In this document: positions 24,344 through 32,178 of the stretch, piece after piece | Position numbering within the stretch: the stretch's first letter is position 1 | How the letters are laid out: every line of letters starts with the position of its first letter | Position numbers and translations under genes: made by a program | NCBI GenBank assembly: GCA_036496025.1 | Contig: DASXLW010000223.1 | Span: 16,273 to 80,272, forward strand | Direction of reading: 5' to 3' | DNA from: PALSA-505 sp036496025 | Lineage (GTDB): Bacteria > Actinomycetota > Actinomycetes > Streptosporangiales > Streptosporangiaceae | DNA: 64,000 nt | The notes under the pieces: model-generated | Told to the model about the DNA's origin: nothing | The model's input: the letters and a program-made list of their open reading frames with translations, nothing else | Databases searched by the model: none

Positions 24344-25489
24344 GTGCGAATCGCATATGTCACCGAGTCCTTCCCTCCCGATGTCAATGGCGTCGCGCAC
24401 ACCGCGGTCCGCGTCGCAGAGCACCTGGTCAACCGCGGTCACCACCCCCTGATCATCGCGCCCGAGCCGGCCAGCGGGCGGCCGCATCCCGATGCCGCGC
24501 TCGACTACCCGGTGGTGCGGGTTCCGTCGCTGGCTGTGCCCGGCTACCCCGGCTTCCGGGTCGGCGTGCCCGGGCCGCGGGTCCGGGTGGCGGTGGCCGC
24601 GCACGGCGCCGAGCTGATCCACCTGGCCGGCCCGTTCGTCCTGGGCGCCGGCGGCTGCGCGGTCGCGCGGCGGCTGAAGCTGCCGGCCGTTGCGGTGTAC
24701 GCGACGGACATGCCCGCCTACGCTCGCCTCTACCACACGGGCCCGGCGGGCCAGGCCATCTGCTGGCGACGGCTCCGCCGGATCCACAATGCCGCCGACC
24801 GGACCCTGGCCCCGTCCCGGGCGACGGCGGCCGAACTACTGGCGCACGGCTTCGAGCGGGTCTGGCTGTGGGGCCGGGGCGTGGACAGCATCCGGTTCGA
24901 TCCCGCCAAGCGCAGCGCCCGGCTGCGGGCCGAGCTCGCCCCGACCGGAGAGGTGCTGGCCGGATACGTCGGGCGGCTGGCCGTGGAGAAGCGCCTCGAC
25001 CTGCTGGCCGAGGTGGCGACGCTGCCTGGCGTGCGGCTGGTGATCGTCGGCAGCGGCCCGGCCGAGGCGGCCGCCCGGCGAGCGCTCTCGTCCGCGGTGT
25101 TCCTCGGCCAGCGCTGCGGAGAGGAGCTGGCCGCCCTCTACGCCAGCCTGGACGTGTTCGTACACGCCGGAGCGCACGATACGTTCGGCCAGACGCTCCA
25201 GGAGGCAGCGGCGAGCGGCCTGCCCGTGGTGGCGCCCGCCGCGGGCGGCCCGCTCGACCTGGTCGGGGACGGCGTCACCGGGTTCTTGGTCGCACCCGGC
25301 GATGCGGGAGCGCTGGCCGCCGCGGCGGCCAGGCTGGCGGCCGACCCGGCGCTGCGCGCGGCGCAGGGGAAGGCAGCCCGGCACATGGTGCTCGCCCGCA
25401 GCTGGCCGGCCCGGTGCGACGAGCTGATCGGCCACTATCGGGCGGTCCTCGACGCCACGGGAAGGCTTCGGGCCGAGGTGCCGGCATGA
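24344..25489 (+). CDS. GT4-family glycosyltransferase (mannosyltransferase-like)
   Basis: A 381-residue GT-B enzyme. The N-terminal half has the ESFPPDVNGVAHTAVRVAEHL acceptor-side motif and the C-terminal half YVGRLAVEKRLDLL, then the EX7E-type sugar-nucleotide motif in TFGQTLQEAAASGLPVVAP. The profile fits the GDP-mannose-dependent alpha-mannosyltransferases of actinobacteria (MgtA/PimB-like), acting at the inner face of the membrane on lipid or glycolipid acceptors. The GTG start lacks a nearby ribosome site. Its TGA overlaps the ATG of the SGNH gene (ATGA), so the two are co-translated. Confidence 0.9.
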   Translation: MRIAYVTESFPPDVNGVAHTAVRVAEHLVNRGHHPLIIAPEPASGRPHPDAALDYPVVRVPSLAVPGYPGFRVGVPGPRVRVAVAAHGAELIHLAGPFVLGAGGCAVARRLKLPAVAVYATDMPAYARLYHTGPAGQAICWRRLRRIHNAADRTLAPSRATAAELLAHGFERVWLWGRGVDSIRFDPAKRSARLRAELAPTGEVLAGYVGRLAVEKRLDLLAEVATLPGVRLVIVGSGPAEAAARRALSSAVFLGQRCGEELAALYASLDVFVHAGAHDTFGQTLQEAAASGLPVVAPAAGGPLDLVGDGVTGFLVAPGDAGALAAAAARLAADPALRAAQGKAARHMVLARSWPARCDELIGHYRAVLDATGRLRAEVPA

Positions 25490-26484
25490 CCAGGTTCGTC
25501 GCCCTGGGCGACTCGATCACCCTCGGCATCGGTGATCCGGTGCGGACACCCGGGGCGCCCGGCGACGCCGAGGCGCCCGGCCGCGCGGGACGTCGCGGCT
25601 GGCGCGGCTGGGCCGCGCTGCTGGCCGAAGGACTGCCCGAGGCGGAGCTGCACAACCTGGCCGGCAACGGGGCCCGCATCGCCGACGTGGAGCGCGATCA
25701 GCTGCCGCGAGCCCTGCAACTGCGGCCAGACGTCGCCAGTGTGGTAGCCGGGGTCAACGACACGCTGCGGCCGAACTTCGACCCCGCCCAGATCGCGGCC
25801 GCGGCCGCGCATACCGTCGGCGCGCTGCGCGCGGCCGACGTCGCCGTGCTCACGATGCGGCTGCCCGACCCGGGACGGATGCTCGGCATGCCCGGCGTGC
25901 TGGCCAGGCCGCTCGCCCGGCGGGCGCACGAGATCAACCTGGTGATGGACGCCGTGGCCGAGCGCTTCGGGACACTGCACTTCGACGCCGCCGGTGACCC
26001 CGAGGCGTACAGCCCTGGCATGTGGGCGGCCGACCGGCTGCACCCGAGCGAGCGCGGGCACCGGCTCATCGCCCGCCGGTTCCACGCCCTGCTGGCCGCG
26101 GCGGGCCACCAGGTCGGGGCGCCGCCGGATGCCGAGCCGGGCAACCCGCCGCCGTCCCGGCTGGACGAACTGGCCTGGCTCGCCACCAAGGGCACGGCCT
26201 GGGTACTGCGGCGGTCCACGGACTTGGTACCCAGCCTGCTCGCGATGGCATTCCGGGAGTGGTGGTGCGGCCCGGACGCCGATCTCGCCGGCCCGCAGGA
26301 CCCCGGTACCCACGGCCCGCAGCTACCCGCAGAGCGACGTGGCCAGCCGGTCGAGCGGGAAGGCTTCGGTGCCGGCCAGCCCGACGGAGAAGACGCGGGT
26401 CTCACCGGGTTCAGGGCGGCCCGCCTGTCCGGCGCGCAGCGCGCCGAGGGAGACGAGCCGCTCGTGCTGTGGCGTGCCGACTAG
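25486..26484 (+). CDS. SGNH/GDSL hydrolase
   Basis: A 332-residue SGNH-fold hydrolase: S10 in LGDSITLG, the GAGN-like LAGNGA near 58-63, N91 in GVNDT, and D183/H186 in DRLHPSERGH complete the four blocks. No signal peptide is visible, so it acts in the cytoplasm. About 85 C-terminal residues (after LLAMAFREWW) form a Gly/Pro/Asp-rich extension outside the fold. The 4-nt ATGA overlap with the glycosyltransferase gene indicates a joint task, perhaps deacylation of the glycosylated lipid or sugar; the substrate is not known. A strong stem-loop follows. Confidence 0.9.
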   Translation: MTRFVALGDSITLGIGDPVRTPGAPGDAEAPGRAGRRGWRGWAALLAEGLPEAELHNLAGNGARIADVERDQLPRALQLRPDVASVVAGVNDTLRPNFDPAQIAAAAAHTVGALRAADVAVLTMRLPDPGRMLGMPGVLARPLARRAHEINLVMDAVAERFGTLHFDAAGDPEAYSPGMWAADRLHPSERGHRLIARRFHALLAAAGHQVGAPPDAEPGNPPPSRLDELAWLATKGTAWVLRRSTDLVPSLLAMAFREWWCGPDADLAGPQDPGTHGPQLPAERRGQPVEREGFGAGQPDGEDAGLTGFRAARLSGAQRAEGDEPLVLWRAD

Positions 26485-26534
26485 CACGTTGGCGGATCGT
26501 AGGCTTCCGGCTGACCAGGAGCCGGTGACGACGA

Positions 26535-26557
26535 CCCCTGGCCGCAGCGGCCAGGGG
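26535..26557 (+). terminator. perfect 11-bp stem-loop after the SGNH gene
   Basis: CCCCTGGCCGC and GCGGCCAGGGG are exact inverted repeats about a central A, 50 nt after the SGNH stop. It is followed by two more G residues rather than a T-tract. It is likely to terminate the glycosyltransferase-SGNH transcript. Confidence 0.65.
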
Positions 26558-26707
26558 GGCCCGAACTCCGTGCGTCGGCGGCAGGCGTATCGGCGGCCGG
26601 CGGTGTGGGTCCGCGGCGGCCTACACCGGTCAGCCGCGGCTGGGTACCTGGTGGTCGCGCCGGAGCGCCCCGGTGGACGCGGCGTGGATCTGCGGCAGGA
26701 TGGCCGG

Positions 26708-27664
26708 GTGACCAGTGATGACTTGCTGGGTGCGGCGGTCAGCGAGCTGTACGGAGCTGACCCGGAGGAATTCACCCGGCGCCGCGGGGAGCTGGCCGCG
26801 ACGGCGCGCTCGGCCGGGGAGGCCGTGGTGGCCAGGCAGATCGCCGGGCTGCGCAAGCCCACGCGGTCAGCCTGGATGATCAACCGGCTGGTGCGCTCGG
26901 ATCCCGATGCCGCCGCCCGCCTGGCAACGCTGGGCGAGGAGCTGCGCGCGGCCGAGCAGTCCGGAGACGGCGCCAGGATGCGGGAGTCATCGCAGGCCCG
27001 CCGGGAACTGATCGCGACCCTGGTGCCGCGCGCGCTGGCCGCGTCGGGCGAGCACAACCCGCCCGCGGCCCTGCGCGAGGAAATCACCGCCACCTTCAGC
27101 GCGGCGCTGGCCGACCCCGAGGTCGCCGAGCAGATACAGCATGCGACGCTTCTGCGCCCGGCACGCCGGGTGGGCTTCGGGACGGTGCAGCCACCGGAGC
27201 TGGCTCTCGTGCCGCCGCCCTCAGCGGCCCTCCCAGCGGCGCGCCCGGCCAGGAAAACGCGGGCGGCCGCCCCCGACGGGGGCCGTCGGCGGGCCGAGGC
27301 CGATCCGGAGCGCCGCCGGGCGCAAGCCGAGGCCGATCCGGAGCGCCGCGGGGCGCAGGCCGAGGCCGAACGGGAGCGCCGCCGGGCCGAAGCAGAAGCG
27401 GAGCGGGAACGCCGCCGGGCCGAAGCAGAAGCCCAGCGGGAGCGCCGAAGGGCCAGGACCGAGGCCGAACGCGCCCTGGCCGATGCCGACCGGACCGCCC
27501 AGACCGCCCGTCAGGCCGAGCAGCGGCAACAGGACGCCTTCCAGCGGCTGGAGCAGCAGCTCACCGAGGCCCGCCGCCTGCTGCGCGAGGCCAGCGCCCA
27601 GGCCCGCCGGGCCGAAGCCGCGAGGCGCCGGGCGCAGCAGGCTCTCGACCGGCTAGCGGACTAG
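26708..27664 (+). CDS. coiled-coil protein with 11-residue repeats
   Basis: A 318-residue protein from a GTG with AGGA 7 nt upstream. Residues 1-150 are helical and similar to a small actinobacterial family of unknown role (VARQIAGLRKPTRSAWMINR is the most distinctive stretch). From about 195 on it is almost pure Ala/Arg/Glu, with five consecutive 11-residue units of the type RAEAEAERERR encoded by 33-bp repeats, then a long amphipathic helix to the end. Hendecad repeats form slightly right-handed coiled coils. It may be a structural or scaffolding protein. No membrane segment or enzyme motif is seen. Confidence 0.78.
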   Translation: MTSDDLLGAAVSELYGADPEEFTRRRGELAATARSAGEAVVARQIAGLRKPTRSAWMINRLVRSDPDAAARLATLGEELRAAEQSGDGARMRESSQARRELIATLVPRALAASGEHNPPAALREEITATFSAALADPEVAEQIQHATLLRPARRVGFGTVQPPELALVPPPSAALPAARPARKTRAAAPDGGRRRAEADPERRRAQAEADPERRGAQAEAERERRRAEAEAERERRRAEAEAQRERRRARTEAERALADADRTAQTARQAEQRQQDAFQRLEQQLTEARRLLREASAQARRAEAARRRAQQALDRLAD

Positions 27665-27766
27665 ACCCCGAGACAACCGAGGCTCAAATGCTCCAAGATA
27701 GGCATGGCGATCAGCGGTTCGCCGGAGTGGCGGGACTCCACCTACCGACGATGCAGGAGTGACCCG

Positions 27767-28147
27767 ATGGGTGTAGCCAGCTCGCCAGGCCGCCAGCCAC
27801 CGCACCCGGTCCGCAACCCGACCCGGCTGGGCGGCCGCCAGGCGGAGCCGGCCAGCCGGGAGGTGCTGGATCTGGTCGCGCTGGTCGCCGCCGTCGAGCC
27901 CACGGCACACGTCGGTGACCCGGCGCCCCTCAGTCCCGAGGATCGCGGGATTCTCGGTTCGTGCCGCGAGCCGGTCACCGTGGCGGAGGTGGCCGTGGCC
28001 ACGGCCCTGCCGGTCAGCGTCGTCCGGGTCCGGCTGGCCGATCTCATCCGGCGCGGCCTGGTCACCCTCCGCTCGCAGCCGTCCGCCGAGGAGCAGGACG
28101 CCCCCAGGCTCCTCAACGAGGTGCTGGACGGACTTCGCACCCTCTGA
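27767..28147 (+). CDS. DUF742 protein, unaccompanied by a conservon
   Basis: A 126-residue DUF742 protein. The ATG at 27767 has AGGAG 7 nt upstream and is preferred to the frame opening at 27704. The signature is LSPEDRGILGSCREPVTVAE, the winged-helix-like ALPVSVVRVRLADLIRRGLV, and the ending LLNEVLDGLRTL. DUF742 genes normally sit third in four-gene conservons (histidine kinase-like, roadblock, DUF742, GTPase) of actinomycetes. None of those partners is adjacent here, so this is an orphan copy that may serve a conservon elsewhere or act alone. Confidence 0.88.
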   Translation: MGVASSPGRQPPHPVRNPTRLGGRQAEPASREVLDLVALVAAVEPTAHVGDPAPLSPEDRGILGSCREPVTVAEVAVATALPVSVVRVRLADLIRRGLVTLRSQPSAEEQDAPRLLNEVLDGLRTL

Positions 28148-28215
28148 CCGGCGGGCCGGCCCGCGCGGAGGGCCTGACGACAGCCGCCACCGACCCCGGC
28201 GGGCGGGCACTGGTC

Positions 28216-29130
28216 TCAGCCGGCCCCGGAGCCGGAGCGGAGGGCGGCTCTCGCGTCGGCGGCCAGCCTGACGGTGGCGGCCACGTCCGGATCGTCCCCG
28301 GTGGGCTGCAGGATGACCGTAGTCGCGCCCGCGGCGGCGAACGTGCGGATGGCGTCGGCCACGTCCTCGGGCGAGCCGACGGCGGACCAGTGCTCGGACG
28401 TTCGCGTCGACTGGGCCAGCTCGGCGTCGATCCGCTCCCGGGCGCCCGGGCCCGCCGCGGATGGCAGGTACACCACCACGTCATGCGGACGGACCGCCGC
28501 CGCGGTCGCGACGGCCTTGCGGACGCCGTCGGGCGAGATGTCGGCGTCGAGGACCAGGCCGTCGGCGATCTCGCCCGCCAGGGCCAGTGTCTTCGGCCCG
28601 CGGGCGCCGACCAGCAGCGGCGGCACGGCGGCCGGCGGCCAGTCCAGCGCCACGCCGTTCAGCCGCACGTACTGCCCGCTGACGGTGACGGTCTGACCGT
28701 GCAGCAGCGGGCGGACCGCCGCCACCCACTCGCGCAGCAGCGTCATCGGCGAGGACACGCGCGCGCCCACCTGGTCCATCCAGGACAGGACGCCGTGCCC
28801 CGCGGCCGGGACGAACCGGCCGGGAAACAGCCGGGCCAGCGTCGCGATCTCCATGGCCGCCAGTGCGGGGTTACGGAACGGCACCGGCATCAGGCCCAGG
28901 CCGATCCGCAGCGACCTGCTCCAGGCGAGCGCGGTCGCCGCGCTGGCCACGCCGCCTTCCAGGTAACAGTCCTCCCACAGCCATACGTCGTCGAGGCCGC
29001 CTGCCTCTGCTGACGCGATGAACTCCGGCAGCCGCTCCGGCGGCAGCTGCGGGCGAAACACCACGCCGACCCTCGGTACGTCGCTCGCGGTAACCGCGTT
29101 GGTCATCGAAGTCGCGTCATTCGAACTCAT
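28216..29130 (-). CDS. LLM-class F420-dependent oxidoreductase
   Basis: A 304-residue luciferase-like TIM-barrel protein. VGVVFRPQLPPERLPEF opens the barrel, LGLMPVPFRNPALAAMEIATL and GRFVPAAGHG form the cofactor side, and the tail ends with a GATTVILQPTGDDP strand. Relatives use reduced F420 or FMN. The ATG at 29130 is taken; one at 29106 is also possible and neither has a clear ribosome site. A 229-nt stretch upstream, before the CGNR gene stop, shows no gene. The substrate is unknown. Confidence 0.9.
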   Translation of the reverse strand: MSSNDATSMTNAVTASDVPRVGVVFRPQLPPERLPEFIASAEAGGLDDVWLWEDCYLEGGVASAATALAWSRSLRIGLGLMPVPFRNPALAAMEIATLARLFPGRFVPAAGHGVLSWMDQVGARVSSPMTLLREWVAAVRPLLHGQTVTVSGQYVRLNGVALDWPPAAVPPLLVGARGPKTLALAGEIADGLVLDADISPDGVRKAVATAAAVRPHDVVVYLPSAAGPGARERIDAELAQSTRTSEHWSAVGSPEDVADAIRTFAAAGATTVILQPTGDDPDVAATVRLAADARAALRSGSGAG

Positions 29131-29359
29131 CGAAGATCATCTGCCTCGCCATCCGTGGTCCTGGCCCAGCCCGATCGCTCGCACAGACCCTGGAGGCCTG
29201 CACTCGCGTATCGGTTTCGAACAACGCTCCATGATGGCTCGTGCGCTCCTCTCGGCGGCCTGGCGTTCCCGGCGTCCCGGGTGGCCCGTGGTCTCCCGGC
29301 TGGGCCGTACTCTAACCGGCCTGTCCGCTCGGCTGGCCGTGCCCCTCGGCGGCCGGGCT

Positions 29360-29926
29360 CTAGCTGGCCTGAGCCCGGTTGCCGACGGCGGTTCCGATCT
29401 TGCGGGCCCGGTAGGCGGCCACCGCGGCCCGGTTGCCACAGCCCTGGTCGCAGTATCGCCTGGATCTGTTCTTCGACAGGTCGACGACCACGTGGCCGCA
29501 GCCCGGGTAGTCGCAGATGCGCAGCCGGCCAAGCTCGTCGGCCCGGATGACGTCGGTGAACGCCATCGCGGCCTCGACCGCCATCCGCGTGGCCAGCGGC
29601 GCGTCGGGCGGCGTGGCATGTACGTGGTAGTCCCACTCGTCGTGCCGCATCAGCTGGGGCACCGCGTTCGCCTCTCGCAACCGCTGGTTGACCAGGGCGA
29701 CGGCCTGGTCCCGGTCGGTCAGCCAGAACTGACGCAGCCAGGGCCGCAGCTCGTGCACCTCGCGCAGCTCGGCCGCGGTACGCCAGCGCTTTCCGGTCCA
29801 GCGCCAGGTACGGACGAACTCGTCGAGCGCCGGCAGGTCGGGCAGCTGCTCGGTCTGTCCGTCAGCCGTGTTGACCAGCGCCGCGGCCGCCTGCAGGGCC
29901 ACCTCTGTGTCATGGCTGAAAAGCAT
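29360..29926 (-). CDS. CGNR zinc-finger transcriptional regulator
   Basis: A 188-residue protein with an N-terminal ABATE (stress-sensing, DUF1470-like) domain and a C-terminal CGNR zinc finger. Zinc ligands are C138, C143, C159 and C163, the last starting CGNR at 163-166, followed by a basic helix (AAVAAYRAR). The ATG at 29926 follows AGGAG at 4 nt; a longer frame to 29965 would cover the operator. It diverges from the EamA exporter across 80 bp containing a 33-bp near-palindrome, the standard arrangement of a local regulator controlling itself and an exporter. Confidence 0.92.
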   Translation of the reverse strand: MLFSHDTEVALQAAAALVNTADGQTEQLPDLPALDEFVRTWRWTGKRWRTAAELREVHELRPWLRQFWLTDRDQAVALVNQRLREANAVPQLMRHDEWDYHVHATPPDAPLATRMAVEAAMAFTDVIRADELGRLRICDYPGCGHVVVDLSKNRSRRYCDQGCGNRAAVAAYRARKIGTAVGNRAQAS

Positions 29927-29953
29927 TTGACTCCTAACGGACGGGACCTTTAG

Positions 29954-29986
29954 TGTCATTAGCATAACCCAGTTTTGCTGATGACA
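29954..29986. promoter_or_regulatory. 33-bp near-palindrome between CGNR and EamA genes
   Basis: TGTCATTAGC at 29954-29963 faces GCTGATGACA at 29977-29986. Pairing continues inward (A, then AAC/GTT), so 13 of 16 symmetric positions match around a centre at 29970. TAGCAT inside the left arm and TATGCT on the other strand could be -10 boxes, so binding would cover both promoters. It is the likely operator of the CGNR protein. Confidence 0.7.
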
Positions 29987-30006
29987 ACTGACGGGCGGAG
30001 GGATCG

Positions 30007-30981
30007 ATGCGTCACCTGCAAGGCTCCCGGGCCGGCCTGGGGCTGGCGCTTTTCTCGGCCCTCGCCTTCAGCACGTCCGGCGCCCTGGCCAAGTCGCTGA
30101 TCGACGCGGGCTGGTCCCCGGCGGCCGCCGTGACCGCGCGGATCAGCATCGCCGCCCTGGTGCTGGCCGTACCGGGCTTGATGTCCCTCCGCGGGCGGTG
30201 GCACATCCTGCGCCGGGAGGGCGCCATGGTCGCCGCCTACGGCGTCATCGCCGTGGCCGGCGCCCAGCTGTTCTACTTCAACGCCATCCGGACCCTGCCG
30301 GTCGGCGTTGCGCTCATGCTCGAGTACCTGGGCATCGTTCTCGTGGTGGCCTGGATGTGGATCCGGCACGGTCAGCGGCCCCGCCGGCTGACCTTGGGCG
30401 GCTCGGCCGCCGCGCTGGCCGGCCTGGCTCTCGTCCTCGGCGTGATCGGCCATGTCCGTCTCGACCTGGTCGGGGTGCTGTGGGGCCTGGGTGCCGGGGT
30501 CGGGCTGGCCACATACTTCGTGGTGGGGTCGCACAGCAGCGAGGACCTGCCGCCGATGGCCCTGGCCAGCGGGGGAATGGCAATCGGCGCGGCGGTCCTG
30601 CTCGCGCTGGGCGGCGTGGGCGCGCTGCCGATGCACGCCACCTTCGGCACGGTCAGCGTCGCCGGGCACCGGGTCAGCTGGGTGCTCCCGATCGTGGGCC
30701 TGTCGCTGGTCGCGGCGGTGATCGCGTACGTGGCCGGCATCGTCGCGGCGCGGGTGCTCGGCGCCAAGCTCGCGTCGTTCGCCGGCCTGGCCGAGGTCAT
30801 CTTCGCGGTGCTGATCGCCTGGCTGCTGCTCGGCCAGCTGCCCACTGCGGTGCAGCTCATCGGCGGCGCACTGATCGTGGCGGGCATCGCGCTGGTCCGT
30901 ATCGACGAGATGCGGTCGCCGTCGGTCCCGTCGGCCCGGCCCGCACCCGCCGAGGCCGAGCCCGCCTTGGTCGGCGAGTAG
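30007..30981 (+). CDS. EamA/DMT-family exporter
   Basis: A 324-residue transporter with ten predicted membrane helices arranged as two EamA repeats (first from residue 12, second from about 155), including AFSTSGALAKSLIDAGWSP and LASFAGLAEVIFAVLIAWLL. The ATG has GGAGGG close upstream. Members export amino acids, nucleosides or small toxic metabolites. The divergent CGNR gene and the shared palindrome suggest that a substrate or stress releases repression of this pump. The last 20 residues are a Pro/Ala-rich tail. Confidence 0.9.
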   Translation: MRHLQGSRAGLGLALFSALAFSTSGALAKSLIDAGWSPAAAVTARISIAALVLAVPGLMSLRGRWHILRREGAMVAAYGVIAVAGAQLFYFNAIRTLPVGVALMLEYLGIVLVVAWMWIRHGQRPRRLTLGGSAAALAGLALVLGVIGHVRLDLVGVLWGLGAGVGLATYFVVGSHSSEDLPPMALASGGMAIGAAVLLALGGVGALPMHATFGTVSVAGHRVSWVLPIVGLSLVAAVIAYVAGIVAARVLGAKLASFAGLAEVIFAVLIAWLLLGQLPTAVQLIGGALIVAGIALVRIDEMRSPSVPSARPAPAEAEPALVGE

Positions 30982-31080
30982 CGGCCACCCGGGTCCCGGC
31001 CGCGCTGCGGCCGGCCTCGCCGCCGCAGCGTGCCGCGCAGCCTTGCGCCGAGCAGTGTCCGGCCGCCCGGGCCCATCCCC

Positions 31081-31132
31081 ACCCGGTCGATGTGCCATCG
31101 CATGGCTTGGAACCCGGTCGATGTGCCATCGC
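31081..31132. repeat. two direct copies of ACCCGGTCGATGTGCCATCGC
   Basis: Two exact copies of a 21-bp unit lie at 31081-31101 and 31112-31132 (period 31 bp). Each contains the palindrome CGATG-TGC-CATCG (31088-31100, 31119-31131), which recurs as CGATG-GCA-CATCG at 6076. They lie between two convergent genes (EamA ends at 30981, PanE-like ends at 31204), where termination signals or dispersed intergenic repeats are expected and promoters are not. I see nothing else in this 222-bp gap. Confidence 0.8.
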
Positions 31133-31203
31133 TGTTGTTCCGGGGGATTGCGCGGGAGTGTGGCGGGTGCGCGGGTGGCCCACCGGTGTCCGTTCGGTAG
31201 AAA

Positions 31204-32178
31204 TCAACTGTTCTGGCGTAGATGGTCGAGCAGCTTGGCGCAGGCGTGCACGGCGCGCACGCTCGGGACGTCGATGCCGAGCTGGCCGGCGAGCTCCGCC
31301 ACCGCTCCGGTCATGCAGTCCAGTTCCAGCCGCTTGCCCGCCTCGAGATCCTGGAGCATCGAGGTCTTGTGCCCGCCGACGGCCAGCCCGGCCGCTAGCC
31401 GCCGGTCCAGCGACACCGGGAACTTGACGCCGAGCCGGCTGGCCACCGCGGCGCACTCGGCGAAGATGGCCCGCAGCAGGTCGGGCATCTCTGGCACGGT
31501 GCCCAGCTCGCCCAGCGTCGCCCCGGTCAGCGCGGTGATCGGGTTGAACGCCACGTTGCCGACCAGCTTGAGCCATATCTGGTCCCGCAGCCGGGTCTCG
31601 ACCGGGGCCCTCAGCCCGCCCGCGGCGAAGGCGGCCGAGATCTGCTCGCAGCGCGGCGACCGCGATCCGTCCGGCTCGCCGAGGGTGAACCGGGTGCCCT
31701 CGATGTGCCGGATCACCCCGGGCTCGACGATCTCGGTCGAGCAGTAGACCACGCAGCCGACGTTGTGCCCGGGAGCGATCGAGCCGGCGATCACGCCGCC
31801 CGGATCCACGCTTTGCAGGCCAGCGGCGGGTGCCCAGCCCGGCAGCGACTGGAAGTACCACCACGGGATCCCGTTCTGCGCCCAGATCGCCGCGGCCCCA
31901 GGCGCGATCAGCTTGCCGAGGCGCGGGGCGATCTCGGGCAGACTGTAGGCCTTGAGCGCGACCAGGACCACATCGGCGTCGCCGACCGCGTCCAGGTCGC
32001 CGGTCGCCCGCGGATGGGCGGTGAAGTCGCCGCGAGGCGAGAGCACCCGGACGCCGCGCTCGGCCATCGCCGCCAGGTGCGGGCCGCGGGCGATCAGGGT
32101 GACGTCCGCGCCGCCGCGGGCCAGCGCGGCGCCAGCGTAGCCGCCGATCGCCCCGGCGCCGAGCACGGCGAACCTCAC
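31204..32178 (-). CDS. 2-dehydropantoate 2-reductase family protein (PanE/ApbA-like)
   Basis: A 324-residue NADPH-dependent reductase. GAGAIGGYAGAAL at 8-20 is the Rossmann motif, LVALKAYSL and QNGI are the usual ketoacid-side strands, and WLKLVGNVAFNPITALTG starts the helical domain with the catalytic Lys. It would reduce ketopantoate or another 2-keto acid. Its ATG overlaps the stop of the acyl-CoA ligase gene (ATGA), so it may work on a substrate of that enzyme rather than in vitamin B5 synthesis. No other pan gene is in the window. Confidence 0.9.
   Translation of the reverse strand: MRFAVLGAGAIGGYAGAALARGGADVTLIARGPHLAAMAERGVRVLSPRGDFTAHPRATGDLDAVGDADVVLVALKAYSLPEIAPRLGKLIAPGAAAIWAQNGIPWWYFQSLPGWAPAAGLQSVDPGGVIAGSIAPGHNVGCVVYCSTEIVEPGVIRHIEGTRFTLGEPDGSRSPRCEQISAAFAAGGLRAPVETRLRDQIWLKLVGNVAFNPITALTGATLGELGTVPEMPDLLRAIFAECAAVASRLGVKFPVSLDRRLAAGLAVGGHKTSMLQDLEAGKRLELDCMTGAVAELAGQLGIDVPSVRAVHACAKLLDHLRQNS

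Noticed and set aside
29131..29359. A possible tRNA suggested by a GTTTCGAAC T-loop-like string near 29213
   Set aside because: No matching acceptor, anticodon or D arms could be folded around it.
31081..31132. A short CRISPR-like array
   Set aside because: Only two repeats with a 10-bp spacer, each internally palindromic, and no cas genes anywhere in the window.
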